64,000 bases of DNA from Sphaerosporella brunnea (lineage: Eukaryota; Ascomycota; Pezizomycetes; Pezizales; Pyronemataceae): the NCBI GenBank assembly GCA_008704415.1, contig VXIS01000007.1, positions 62,001 through 126,000 on the forward strand. Reading direction: 5' to 3'. Below are positions 1 through 12,451 of this stretch, in pieces; positions within the stretch are counted from its first letter, which is position 1, and the number at the start of each line of letters is the position of its first letter. The notes beneath the pieces were generated by a model, which worked only from the letters and a program-made list of their open reading frames with translations, did no database searches and was not told the origin of the DNA. Both the position numbers and the translations under genes were made by a program.

Positions 1-937
1 CGAGACTCCGGATCTTGGTCTGCTGGCTGGCTTCATAACCATAGGCATCGATGCGATCCAGAAAAGCACAAAAGTCGTGGTTTTTAGTTATCTCCCGTGC
101 CGACAACCTCAACAATTGCGTCTCGCTCTAGCCATTGAGGGGGCAATGCAAAACAGACGATCAGCGGGATGGGAAGTCGCCCTACTCTCTTTACCTTCAT
201 GCTTAGCGTGCTCAGGGGGCTTCACGCCAAAGTTGACCTGTAGGAGGGGGGTGTTGCGTTTTGGAAAAGGCAGAACCATACCATCTACAAATAACCCCAC
301 TATATTCTACACGGTTTCTATCTATGCAGAAACCGGGATGGGGGAATCAAACACAGCTTCAAGAGTAGAACCATTGAGCAACGACAAGCTATGTGTCAAT
401 ATGTGCCCCGCAAATGTGCTTCCAAGGCTCTCTTCATGACCTCCACTGGATGGCATTCCTCCGAACTGAATGGCCACTAAAAACGTTGTATGTCCAGGCT
501 GATGGATTTTTTTCTTCGCCTCAATGCCAGGCTTGATTCCAGATCCTGTCATCAGGGCTAGAGGACATCCATACGCCCAATGCCCAAGTGACTCGGGCAC
601 TGAACAGTTCGTAGAATACGGTCCAGGAGTCTTTCTCGGCCCGCGCTCAAAATCAGGCTGCAAGGTGAGGTTCAAACTGTCTCCCAAAGAGACACAAGAG
701 GACCTGTAAATTAATAGGCTAATAACTTGCCGGGGGCTGAGGCATAGTCTATTGCACAAGTGATATTTCATGACACCTTACGGCCCGATCCAGCTCGGTT
801 TTCGTGGTGCGACGTGAGGGCGTGCCGAACACGGGTGTTGCGCTATCACGCGTTTTCTGGAACTACATATCTGTCCACGCGCTTCCGCGACATCTCCATC
901 TCATACCAACTCACACAAAACACCAGCAGCAATAATT
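1..937. other. Upstream region without a convincing gene
   Basis: No supported gene before DIB1. An open minus-strand frame (322-771, 149 codons) overlaps a plus-strand one (77-439). Neither has a recognisable domain, and the minus frame is not linked to plausible splice sites. The last 150 bases before 938 should hold the DIB1 promoter, but I see no clear TATA box. Confidence 0.5.
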
Positions 938-1428
938 ATGGGTTCCGTCGTTCTCCCCCACCTCAAGACCGGCTGGCATGTGGACCAGGCCATCATGTCC
1001 GAGGAAGACCGTCTGGTAGTGATCCGCTTCGGGCGCGATTGGGACCCAGATTGCATGCGACAGGATGAAGTTCTCTACCGTGAGTTCCCCTACCCAGCGC
1101 TTCATTGTCTGGGATCGCTGAATTTTCCTATTCCTTAGGCATTGCCGACAAAGTCAAGAACTTCGCCGTCATATACCTCTGTGACATCGACCAGGTGCCA
1201 GATTTCAACAAGATGTACGAGCTGTACGATCCGGTTACGGTGATGTTTTTCTTCCGGAACAAGCACATGATGTGTGATTTTGGGACCGGAAACAACAATA
1301 AGATGAACTGGGTATTGGAGGACAAGCAGGAGCTGATAGATATCATCGAGACGATCTACAAGGGTGCCAAGAAGGGACGAGGTTTGGTGGTGTCGCCGAA
1401 GGATTACAGTACTCGGTACCGGTATTAG
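938..1428 (+). CDS. DIB1: U5 snRNP thioredoxin-like protein Dib1/Dim1
   Basis: Thioredoxin-fold component of the U4/U6.U5 tri-snRNP, needed for pre-mRNA splicing in the nucleus. Two exons (938-1079, 1139-1428) are joined across a 59-nt intron with GTGAGT donor and TAG acceptor, giving 143 aa, the usual family length. The join restores the very conserved run that begins VLYRIADKVKNFAVIYL. Further on, the segments DFNKMYELYDP, FFFRNKHMMCDFGTGNNNK and the C-terminal KGRGLVVSPKDYSTRYRY are hallmark Dib1 sequence. The start is the first ATG in frame and gives the standard N terminus (MGSVVLPHLKTGWHVDQAI). Nothing is odd apart from the intron. Confidence 0.97.
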
Positions 1429-3194
1429 GTTTGCAGCACCTGGCGTTTTTTTTGTATTTGAAATGATATGATTTCATGACCACGATACCTAAATACCCGA
1501 AAATGAGGGGGTTGATTTCGCGGGAACGGCATCGTCCCGGAGAATTTTGTGCAGCTGATTTCTCGGCTGGTGTCAAAGCAATGGGATATTTGGGGTGTTG
1601 GGCTCAGGGGCGGAGTGGGAAAATTCAAGCTGCCTGGACGATGCCGGCAAAAACAAAAAGTGGTGGCATTTTACAGTATTCGGTGCACGGGTGGCAGGAT
1701 ACAGGGAGTTGCAAAAACAGGTGGTGTCTTGAAGGTTTACCGTAAAAGCAAAGGAGTGGGGTTGCATACATTTTTGGATACGGGGTGCTCATTGCGATGG
1801 GTAGATTTGGCTGAAGGGGCATTGCGCTCGACTTTCAAAGCTTCGGTCCGTCCATGCTCGATTTTGTAGATATGGTATTACTTGCGTCCAGGGCCTTCTC
1901 TTTCCACCCCTAGATCTGCAAAGATCCCCAAAAGCTCTAACTAAGCTCGTATCCGCCTCCTTGAGTATCAACCAACACCATCTCGCGGATCTTCTTCAGG
2001 CGTTCCTCCAGCGCCTTCAAGGAGTCTGCCGCATACACCCAGCCCCTGGCTAACTTCCCAAGGTGTCCCTAGCGATTGAGACGCCGTATGTAGTTACGCA
2101 TCTCTCTGAGCAATCAGCACCAGACGCTAGAAGCACTTCCCACCGAGCTCCGGAACCGGGGTAAGGCAGTTCGCCGGGGTTTATGGAGGATGGAGAGGGA
2201 GAACTCGCTCGGTGGGGGTGCATCTTGTACCAGCAGCGCGGGGAAGGGAGGTTCTTTGTCGCCAGAGCCGCGCCTAATTGGAACGACATTGCGTTGTGAG
2301 GAGGACTCCCCCTCCCACACGCCAAACAACCGCCCAACCGACCTACTTGCTCGGCTACGGGTCCCACTGGACAGACCCGCCATTGAACCTTCACCAGAGA
2401 TCCATCGCAATCAATCGGTAGATTTAAGGCTCTTGTGTATGCTGTCTGTTGGAATTTGCTTCAAGGGCAAAAAGTTATGATCGACCAATCCCAATACCCG
2501 ACATAATGGTTGGCGAGGTCCTGCATGCTTCCAGTCCACTGCATGCATTGGTGAAGGTTTTTCGAGTGTTGCATCTAGAGCCATCGAAGCCATCACTCTC
2601 GGGAATGGGATTCACCAGGATGATGTATGATTTCCAGAGGAACATTCTCAGCTATCCTCCAGACCACATACACAAGTTTGTTGTAGACATGATAGCGGAC
2701 AGGATCTTCGGTGTGGGACGGCGATCCCACCATTCGAACAGACGCAGCCGACCCAATTCTTTGATTCTCTCTCACATGCCAGAAGTAGGTTTCTTATGAC
2801 TTTACCTTTCGAACTAGTTACAGTCGACGTCAACAGACGTCCATTCAAACCCACGACCGAGAAGCATGTCGCTGCTTTATTCCGTTTATGAAAGTCGGAC
2901 TTCTGGGAAGGCCGCGGTTGTCGCAGCAAACCGACCCAAGCTCAGGGTTCCTTGACCCAATTCGCTCTGGTCTTCCTCAACGTCTTTCGGAGCATATTGC
3001 GCGTCTTCAAGCCCAGGCAAAGCCCTAGATTTCATGGAATGATGGGTTGTGGCCTGGACATTCGAAATCATAACGGCATATAATGACCCCGATCCCAGGC
3101 CTCTTTACAGTCCCCAGTCTGCAGTTCACTCATTCCCCGCCCTCCTTCTGTACGATTTGCTCTTTCGGCTCCTTTCGCTCCTTTATTACCTACA
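1429..3194. other. Intergenic region between DIB1 and the GPI-type protein
   Basis: No gene is supported. Several short frames overlap on both strands with no family resemblance. The last 120 bases are pyrimidine-rich, and a TATA-like TATAATG lies near 3077-3084, fitting the promoter and leader of the gene at 3195. Confidence 0.5.
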
Positions 3195-3704
3195 ATGCAG
3201 ACTGCCCTTCTCTCTCTTTTCCTTGCTGCTTGTGCCAGCGCGCAGATGCTCTCCGGGTCCTCCAACGGACAATCCCAGGGATCGAACCTCGTTCAGATTG
3301 ACGATGGCCAAATCCAAGCACCCGGTGCGGTTCCGTCACAGCCGGAGTTTCCCTCGCAGACCATGATGGCCGGCGGCGGCGAAGTGTACGGCTCCGGAAG
3401 CGGCATTAATACGTCTCCCAACACTATGGGCTCGCCTTTCGTCTCCGGAACTTCTCCTGCATATGGTGCCTCGTGCCAGCCTTACCCGACGGGTATGCCC
3501 AACACCGGGGGCTACCCTGAGGCTGGAGGTGGCGGCTATGCAAGCTCCGAAGGCTGCCCTGAGGTTGTCGCTAGCCAGGGTATCACTGCACCGCAAGTGT
3601 CGATGCCAGCGGCTTTCGAAGGGGCGGCGAGTAAGCACTCCGATGCTTGGGGGTTGATGGGTTTGATGGTGTTTGCGGGTGCGGTGGCGGTAGGAATGAT
3701 GTAG
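3195..3704 (+). CDS. Small secreted protein, probable GPI-anchored cell-wall protein
   Basis: A single-exon 169-aa protein. Residues 1-17 (MQTALLSLFLAACASAQ) are a textbook signal peptide. The middle is rich in Ser, Gly, Pro and Gln, with few cysteines (two visible, in ASCQPY and EGCPE). The last 18 residues (WGLMGLMVFAGAVAVGMM) are hydrophobic and end the chain, after small residues (EGAASK) that could serve as a GPI omega site. This is the layout of small fungal GPI-anchored wall proteins. No catalytic domain is visible. The family is not recognised and the anchor is inferred. A TATA-like site lies about 110 bp upstream. A C-terminal single-pass membrane tail is the alternative to a GPI anchor. 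Confidence 0.8.
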   Translation: MQTALLSLFLAACASAQMLSGSSNGQSQGSNLVQIDDGQIQAPGAVPSQPEFPSQTMMAGGGEVYGSGSGINTSPNTMGSPFVSGTSPAYGASCQPYPTGMPNTGGYPEAGGGGYASSEGCPEVVASQGITAPQVSMPAAFEGAASKHSDAWGLMGLMVFAGAVAVGMM

Positions 3705-4977
3705 CTTTTGATGGAGAGTTAGGTACTGCTTTCGAGAATGTAGTGGTGGTGTTTGGGTGTCTTTTTTGCATCTGCATCCATTTAAAGATGACTTTGCTTA
3801 ATGTATCGATGAGTACTTAGCATTTTTGCAGGCAGTCGTGGAAAAGTACGAGCGGTGTCTCATAATGAGTCTGGTTCCTACTGGCGTGCCTCCGCGATCG
3901 ATAATATGTAGCCGCAATTTTATGTACCCAAGTTACATTTGTGCGCCTGCGAGGGCAAATGCAAACTCGAGAGCGATGATTCGTACATACTAAGTAGATA
4001 TCTGTGATTGATAATTTGTGACCGCTGAGTTGACTCCGCCGAGAGCACCGCCAGAAGTTCAAATTCTTGCAAATTGAGACTGGAAGCTTCTGGCATGGAA
4101 GCTTCTGGCACAATATCACAGCTTCAAGAAATTTCAAATCCTTGTACAGCTTCGCGAATTTGTGGGGCAAAAGCCTCGGCCACCTTGTATCAGATTCGAA
4201 AATGCTGACACCACGTCAATGTGGCCGCACGGACACACGGCGAGTTCGCTTGTGTGCACAGACGCAGGTCTCCGTGTGCGTGGACTCGATATCATCTCAT
4301 CTCAACGTGATGGAAATCTCCCGGATGCCTGCATGCCAGAGATCACAGAATCCGAGGAAAGAGTACTCTATACAGAAGTTAGGTGACTGTTTTTAAACTG
4401 GAGCACGACGAGCCATGAGGGAAACTGGATAGGTATTTCCGGGTTCCCGTTAATCGATGTAGTCTTGAAACGCGATGTCATTGACCCGCGGTCGAAACAA
4501 GCTAAAACAGTGAGTAACGCGCGAGCGCGGCAAGCCCCAGAGCCCTGTACGCGTCTTCTCATTCGCTTTCGATTTGGAAAAATCGCGTCTCGCTTCAGTC
4601 CACAACTTCCTTTGCCTTCCTTCTTTCCCTCGCCTCTACCTTCATCACTACAATTCCCTCCTTCACCATCCCAATCGTCTTTTGCATCGTTCGATACCCT
4701 CCTTGTTCCTTGTAATTCGTTCATCGCGTGCAGTTTGCTTCGCATTTACGCGTTTTGGTAAGCCCGCTTCCGCAACCCGACCCCCGCTGTCGCCGCCTCC
4801 ACTCGGGCTTTTGCTGACGAATTCAAAGAGCAAGAGTTTCTGCTACCTGTTACGAGTTTCGTGATCGCATCCTTCCTATTCGGTATGTCGAGTCGATTGT
4901 CGCCGGTCTCGAAGCCGCTGAAAACTAACGATGACGCTATCATTTGAACGCAATAGACCCTCTGTATTACCGTCGCA
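3705..4977. other. Intergenic region and DNMT5 promoter
   Basis: No gene supported. The stretch 4600-4740 is strongly pyrimidine-rich (CTTCC/TTCC runs) and probably forms the promoter or 5' leader of the DNMT5 gene. Imperfect AAGCTTCTGGCA copies lie side by side near 4084-4110. Confidence 0.5.
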
Positions 4978-7900
4978 ATGGTTCAAACCAAGTTGACGGT
5001 AATTCGCTCGGCGAAGGGTACGGGCGAAGCGACCGCGCCTGTCGATCCCGAACCTGAAACCGATCGCGACGAAGACGTCCCAATGTCCGGTACAGCGCCC
5101 GAGAGCTCGCGCGCTGTCGTCAGCGAAGGCCCCATCAGGCGAAATATTTCCACAGCCGACTCGGACGAGGAAATGGCAAAGATCACCAGGGGCACTAGGA
5201 TGCTCCTGGAGTGCGTCCAAGGTAATGAACAAAACTTGTCTGCCAATTTGTCGCTATCTCGTAATTTGTCGTCTGTTTTGTTGCATCTTATATTCTTTGC
5301 TTTTTCTCTCGCGTACCTCCATGTCGCTTGGTTGTTGCTTACGCAAATTTGCTTTGTTTCTTTGTGTTTGGAGGAGACTGACATTTCTTCCAGTTCCCAA
5401 AAAGCAACAAACCTCGCTCACGAACTACTTTTCCCCACCTGTCCAGGATAAGGGTAAGGGAAAAGCCGCGGCCAAGGTTGCCAAAACCACGATCAACGCT
5501 AGCGGTTCGAGAAGGTCTGCCAGAAAAATCATTTCTGATTCTGACGATGAGGACGATTATGTCCCAGAAACAATCAGCGAGGCCGAGGTTGAATCGGAAT
5601 TTGCCGCGTCTGACATAGAAGCTGAGGAGGGCACACTCGAGGAGGACGCATTTGAGGAGGACGATGAGGCATCTGGTGAGGAGCCGAAGCCAAAGAGGAA
5701 GGGCAAAGCTGCAGTCGTTCAGGTGGACCGCAATGGAAAGAAAAAGAAAGAGTCGTACAGATGCCTATCTAAGCCCTGTGGACTCAAAATCGACCCCCGG
5801 CCCGAAGATCAAGAGGGCGGCTTGCCTCCTATCTCCAACTTGGCTGTCATTTTCGACGACATAGTTTCGAGGGTGATTCCTTACGTACAGAAGCTATTGG
5901 GTACAGGCAAGCACCGGAAGATCAGGGTTGCCACGATGTGTTCTGGAACGGAATCACCTTTGCTTGCCTTGGGCATGTTCTCTAAGGCAATCAAAAAGCA
6001 TGGGCTTGGGCATCTCGAGATTGAGCACGTCTTTTCGTGCGAGATCGAGCCATACAAACAGGCTTATATCGAGCGAAACTTTAAGCCGCCGATCTTGTTT
6101 AGGGATATCAAGGAGCTAGGTGGCGACTATGCGTAAGTTCTTTTCATTCGTTTCTTATGTCCATTGACTAATATCCTCTAGGACTACAGCCTATGGTGCC
6201 AAGGTGAAAGTGCCTGGTGACGTCGACATTTTAATTGCTGGCACGTCCTGTGTTGATTTCTCGAACCTAAACAACAAGCAGAAGTCGATTGAAGACGGAG
6301 GCGAGTCCGGAGACACGTTCCTGGGGATGATGGCTTGGGTCAACAAGCATCGGCCCCTGATCGTTATCCAGGAGAACGTTTGTAATGCTGCCTGGTCCGA
6401 AATGAGGCGCTACTACATTGACCGAGGTTATGCTGCTGAGTACACTCGTCTCGATTCCAAGCAGTATTACATTCCCCACACTCGGACACGTGGGTATCTC
6501 TGTGCGGTTAACGTAAAAGGCTCCGATATCTGCAACAAATGGATCGACGCTATCGTCAAGATGCGTCGCAAGTGCACGACTACTTTGGAAGCGTATATGC
6601 TTCCTGATGATGATCCGAGGGTTTACAAGGCTCGAATGGAGCTGGCAGGTGATCCACGCCGCTCTGGTCCGTTGAAGGCTCGTACCGTGGAGTGGGAGAA
6701 ATGCGAGGGTCGTCACCAGAGAGAGAGAATCATCAAGAAGCTCGGTGAGCAGAGACCTGTCACTGCGTGGCAAGAAGGCGGTGTCTGCAAGACACTCGAT
6801 TTCATGTGGCAGGACTGGGGCCGCAAGCAAGTGGAGCGAGTTCTCGATCTCATGGATATCAACTTCTTGCTTTCCGTCAGGGACAGCAAATTTGATCCCA
6901 TGTACAAGGCGTAAGTTATTCCATTGCTCATTATCTCGGATGGGCCTTTGCTAACTACCTCTATTAGTGCCTTCTGGAACTTGTCCCAAAATGTTGACCG
7001 CAACACCATGGGTGGTAAGCCGGATGGCATATCCCCCTGTTTAACGCCACATATGATAGCATATTTGTGCTATCGTGGTGGCCCGATGACTGGAGTCGAG
7101 GCACTTCACATGCAAGGTCTGCCTATCGATGAGCTTCTCTTAACCAGGGAAACATCGCAACAGATTCAAAACCTCGCAGGAAATGCAATGTCTTCGACAG
7201 TCGTTGGTACGACCATGCTTTGTGCGTTGATCCTCGCTATGGACCACCTCCCCGATCGTTCTTCCGAGGATTCGATGGAGATAGATCAGGAGGATAACAA
7301 CATCGAGTCACATGTCGTTGGAGATGAAGAACTCGAGGAGCACCCTCTGGACCTGTCGAAAACAGCCTCTCTCAAGCTACACGATCTCTTGCAGGATGCG
7401 GACAGATCTAGGAGACTGTGCGTTTGCGAGGGACGGTTCTCGATCACAGAGAACAAAATTCGGCTTTGTACTGAGTGCGGGTTTACTGCTTGCAACAAAT
7501 GCGGAGGTCGCCCCAGCCATGTAGTTCCTGAGAACCACCGAACCCCGCAGTTCGATAACCGACTACTCCCCTTGGAATTTGAGTCTAAATTAAAGACGAT
7601 TTTGTCGATGCGCCTTCGGTTGACCGGAATCAACGAAGAGACTCTCGAGGCGGCGAAGAACACCAAAGGCGTTCCTCTGGTCAAGTCAAAAGACTGGAAG
7701 GTCTGGTGTGAACTTGTTCTTGCAGCCGTCAAAGGCGAATTCAGGTTCAAGAACCTGGTTCGCCAGGAAAAATGGGTCGTTGGCTACGACTCACCACACG
7801 CCAAACTCGAGTTGATCTTCACTTTGCAGAAGCCTGAATGGCGTATGTTCGCAAAATGCCCGGAGATGGAGGGCGTGGAGAGCCATCGGCGCAAGCTCTG

Positions 7901-10900
7901 CGAGATTCCGGTGGCAAGAATGTTCGTCCAGCCAGGCCAGAACATTTTATCTGGTCATTGGGAGCTATGTCTTCCTATCTTTTCAAAGTTCGATGTCTTG
8001 ATTCAAGGGATTGGCGAGAAGGTTCCCTCCTGGCAGAGGACACTTGGCTACACAGACAGCGCCACGATGACCAGCGAGGTCTACAGTGGTCTCCGTATTC
8101 AAGTTCCTAAGGAACACAAGGCGAACTTCGACCGAGACATCTCCGGGGATTATAAACTCCTCCAGAAGTGCGGAACAGCCCAGGGCGCTTTGCATATCAA
8201 ACTCGAAAATGGAGACCAGCCTCCACTGTTCTTTTTTATAGATCAGAAGAGAACAGGCGATGATGTTGATGATTCCTTTGTTTTCTCGGAAGAGCATCGC
8301 CGTCTAGGTTATGGCGAGTACCGAAGCATTTTCGCCAAACTCACCCCGAAATGGAGGCAGTCCAAAGCTTCGGATGATTCCAGCAAGGTTGAGACTTTCG
8401 TCAATGGTCACTGGGTCCCTGTCAAGGCTCAGTTCGGCCCACCTTCTGCATCTATTTCCGCCAGTGACGGCGCGGTGCTTGAACCAGGTCCCAAGGGCAT
8501 AACTTTCCATGCAAACAACGAGGATTGCCAGTTTGCGCACACGGTCCTGCAGTTGAAAGTCCCACTCCGTGACCAAGCCGAATCCATCTGGCCGAAGGGA
8601 AAGTGGGTTGAAGTTGACTCTATTCATGAGCGACTCACTTACGAATCTCTTGCTTGGTTGACAGAACGTGTGCGTTCAATGAAACAGTTAGAAAAATGGT
8701 CGCTGTTGGAACTGCCTGGATCTGGACTTGCCGAGTGTCACCGGTGTGCACCGAAGCCTCCACAGCTGAAGTGGTTCTTTGTAAAGAACAAGTTCAAGGC
8801 TTTCGAAGACCCACAGGAAGCCGCGCCGTACGAGCGAGCGCTGAAATCAAGGCCCTCTCCGTTCGTCACCCAAATCACCTTGGCTGATAACGACGTTGGG
8901 ATTTTGAAGATCGGACTCAATGCGGCCACCCTTGTTCACCGTGCTTTGTTCAGGATGCCTGCAGGTGGTGGTCGGGGGGACCCCATGCTAAGTTGGCGAT
9001 TGGTGACGGATTATATTCCGGAGCCAAGGCTACTCTTGCCTTTCTATGAGCTTCCATCTAATAAGAACGACAAGCAGTCGGAACAACCGCCGAACTTCGT
9101 CCAGAGGTTGCGCCCTGAACAGCTGAGGTCGTTGACATGGATGAAGGCCCAGGAGGAACCAGATATTGCCCCCTTCATTGAAGAAGAGGTGGCAGAGGCA
9201 TTGCTATCTCATCTGAACTGGAGGGCCGAAGGAAAGGCCGAGCGGCCTAACTACGTTCGAGGAGGTGTTCTAGCTGACGAGGTCGGTTACGGAAAGACGG
9301 CCATCACTATCGGCCTCATAGATTCGACGCAGGCCGAGATCAAACTCCCCAAGGAACTGCATGGTGCCATTCCCATCAAAGCAACCCTCGTTGTTGTTCC
9401 CAGCCATTTGATCAACCAGTGGGCGAGTGAGATTACCAAGTTCACTGGCAACAAATACAGGGTTGTCAAGGTCTCGAACCAGTCAGACATGAACAAAATA
9501 ACTGCATTGCAAATAATCAATGCGGACATCGTCCTGGCTCAGGCTGGCTTATTCCAGTCCGATAGGTATCTGTCCAATCTTGCACATTTTGCCGGAACCG
9601 CCAAACCTCCGTCTGGTCAAGGTAGGCGGTTTTTCGATTGGCAAGCTCAGGCATTGGCCGATCTTGCCGTTCAAGTCGAGCACATGAAGGAATGGGGTGC
9701 AAAGGGTGTTTGGGCAAGAATCCAGGAGGCAAGCCGCCAACTCGAACGGCAGGAGGCAACCGAGGCATTCGTTCCGAGCAAGCGCCTTATAGGTAGCGCA
9801 TATATCAAATCCAAAGAGGCAACTGGAGCGAAGCGGCGAAGGGGCTCTGAAGACGGTGATAGTACCACCGAGTCGCCGGCAGATGAGGAGGGTGCGTCCT
9901 CTGATCGGGCCAAGAAGGTTCGAACGAGCAAAACCAACCAGGATCCGTGGAACCTGAAAAACCAGCTTGTACAGAAGGATTGGACCCGCATGGCCACCCC
10001 GCCATTCGAAATGTTTCACTTTAATCGATTGGTAGTAGATGAGTTCACCTACTACAAAGGACAAATCCACGCCGGAATCACCAGTCAGAAGGCAAACTCT
10101 CGCTGGGTCCTGTCCGGTACACCTCCATTGGACGACTTCTCTGATGTCAAGACCATCGCGGGCTTCTTGAACATTCATCTTGGAATCGATGACGACGGTG
10201 TGGGAAAGGCGGAGAACAGGAAGCGAATCCGGAAGGATATGACTGGTAAGCACGGCCCCATTTAGCATCATCTAGTGCTGTGCTAATTCTACTTAGGTGT
10301 GGAGCAGTTCACAGCCTTCCGTGAAGTTCACTCGCCATATTGGCATGCTCGCAGACAGCAGGTTGCACAAGCCTTCCTCAACCAATTCGTCCGGCAAAAC
10401 TACGCCGAAATCGAGGAAATCCCTTGGGAGGAGCACATCGTGCCTGTGAAGCTTCCAGCAGCCGAGCGTGCTATTTACTTGGAGCTCGAGCATTACCTGC
10501 AGGCTCTGGACTATAATGTCCAAAAGTCGAGGGCCAAGGTGGACAACGATCGTGACCGCCGCCAACAAGAGGCACTTGGGAACTCCAAAACTGCCGAGGA
10601 GGCCCTGATCAAGCGCTGTTCTCACTTTGATCTGGATAATTCTCAGCGCAACGAGGAAAATGCTGTCCAGGCTTGTGATGTCATCGTAGACGATCGCAAG
10701 AAACAGTTGCACAGCTGTCGCGAGGACATTCGTCGGTCTCTCAAGGAAGCCGTAGCTCAGCACAAAGCGATTCCCAAGGGAGAGTGGCAGGAGAAAGGTG
10801 GCGCTCGTTCTAACGACAAGCGCCCACGAGACTTGTTCATGGAGTTCGTCGACCAGTGCCGCACCGTAGGAGTCGGCGATCCTGACGCAAATTATGATGT

Positions 10901-11957
10901 TCGGGTTCTCCTGGATGAGGCTTTTGCCAATGGCAAAGCCTATAAAGTCGTGTACGCTGACGGTTCTGTGGCCAACCCAAAAATCTCTGCGCCAAATGCA
11001 AAGAACAAGGCTGCAAAGGGCGGTGCTGACGACTCCAAGTTGGACACCATCGAAAAGATTGAGCAGTTAAAGAACACGGTTATTTATCTGCGTGGATTGG
11101 CTCGAAAGGAACTTGCGGGTCGTCACCGCTCGCTGCGGTACTTCACCGTGGTACGTGACCTCCAGAAGTCTGCAGTTGAACAAACCGTCATCAACGTCTC
11201 TTGTCCTGGTTGCAAAAAGCAAGACCTCAAGACATCGGAGATTGCAGTTCTTTCTTCGTGTGGTCACAAGGGCTGTTACGACTGTCTCGAAAAAGCGGCA
11301 CGCCTTACCCAATGTCTCACGGATGGTTGTGCAGCCGCCACCCGTGCGTTGGCCGTTGTTCGTGGAGATTCCCTAGGTTCTGAGGACAAGCGCGACGGCA
11401 TTGGACGGCATCACGGAAAAAAGCTCGAAAAGGTCGTTGAATTGATCAAGGATCGCATCCCGAAGGGTGACAAGATTCTTCTCTTCATCCAATTCAGCGA
11501 TCTTATCGAGAAGGCCAAAAAGATCTTGAAGGAATCTGGAGTCAAGTATGTCAGCATCGAGGGTACTGCACAGAAGCAGTCCGCGATTGTGGATGATTTC
11601 CAGAAGGGCAACGATGGCGCCCGTGTGATGATCCTCGATGTCCTCGCCGAGAGCTCTTCCGGAGCGTAAGTATTTCCTTCCGGCTTTGTATTGATCAATT
11701 AAACTAACATCACTGGCAGCAACTTCACGAACGCCAATCATGCCATTTTCCTCTCTCCGTTGTTGACCGAAACCGAATATCAGTACAACGCGTGCGAGAC
11801 TCAGGCAATCGGTCGTATCAGACGTTACGGTCAGACGAAGACTGTCCACATCTGGCGATTCCTGTCGGAAGATACAATGGATGTCGAAACTTACGAGAAG
11901 CGGACTGGAGAGATTCGTGGCGGCGAGGCTTTTGCGAAAAAGCTGTACAAGTTGTAG
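4978..11957 (+). CDS. DNMT5: DNMT5-type cytosine methyltransferase with SNF2 ATPase and RING
   Basis: DNMT5 enzymes methylate cytosine at hemimethylated CpG in an ATP-dependent way and act as maintenance methyltransferases in fungi (known for Cryptococcus). Six exons (4978-5221, 5394-6132, 6182-6910, 6968-10245, 10297-11665, 11720-11957) join to 2198 aa. Domains in order: disordered acidic N terminus with a PIP-box QTSLTNYF at 87-94; methyltransferase motif I (MCSGTESP, about 263-270), motif IV with catalytic Cys351 (GTSCVDFS), motif VI QENV at 391-394, motif VIII (HTRTRGYL) and motif X (GNAMSSTV); a Cys-rich zinc cluster from C722; SNF2 Walker A DEVGYGKT (1341-1348), motif II DEF (1595-1597), motif III LSGTP; a C3HC4 RING from C1966; helicase C-lobe ending in IGRIRRYGQ (about 2150-2157). 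No chromodomain is visible at the N terminus. An NLS-like GAKRRRG lies in the ATPase insert. Confidence 0.95.
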
Positions 11958-12414
11958 TTTTCGTGTTCTGTCTACGGGTTTTCTTCAGGTTCTTTTTTTG
12001 TGGAATTTGTTCAAGTAGAAATGATGAGACGTCGACATGAGATAAGGCTACGGTTGAGTTGCATTTATGTTTTGTGTTTTGGGTTTCTTTTTTTTGTGTC
12101 TTCTTTTGGTGATTTCAGTTTTGCATCCGCGGATTCCCATGTGTTAGTAGATTCGATGTATGGATAGGGATGGGGAGAGCATGCATAGTGCACAGTTCTG
12201 GGACTCTGTATGATCCTGTAAAAAACAAGGCCCGCAGTGTGTAGTATGTGCCGGAGGGGCTTCCCAGCGTTTGGAAATCGCAGGGAGCATGCAGAGGGAC
12301 TGGGAATACATGACAACCTTGACTCCTCGATATTTGCTTTCTGTAGAGCAGTGAGTGAGTGAGGATCCCGGTGAAGCCGAACCAACAAGCAACTTGGTTG
12401 AATTCGAACAAGTA

Positions 12415-12416
12415 TT

Positions 12417-12451
<35 letters not shown>
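12415..12451. repeat. (TTTA)n microsatellite
   Basis: About nine tandem TTTA units, seen directly. Intergenic, with no functional signal attached. Confidence 0.95.

Noticed and set aside
322..771. 149-codon open frame on the minus strand
   Set aside because: No domain, no signal peptide, no plausible splice partners, and an overlapping frame on the other strand. Chance opening is likely in this base composition.
5225..5393. Coding continuation through DNMT5 intron 1
   Set aside because: The open frame is accidental. GTAATG/CAG splicing gives exact phase and the family-like N terminus.
9549..10271. 240-codon minus-strand frame inside DNMT5
   Set aside because: Antisense shadow of a conserved SNF2 exon.
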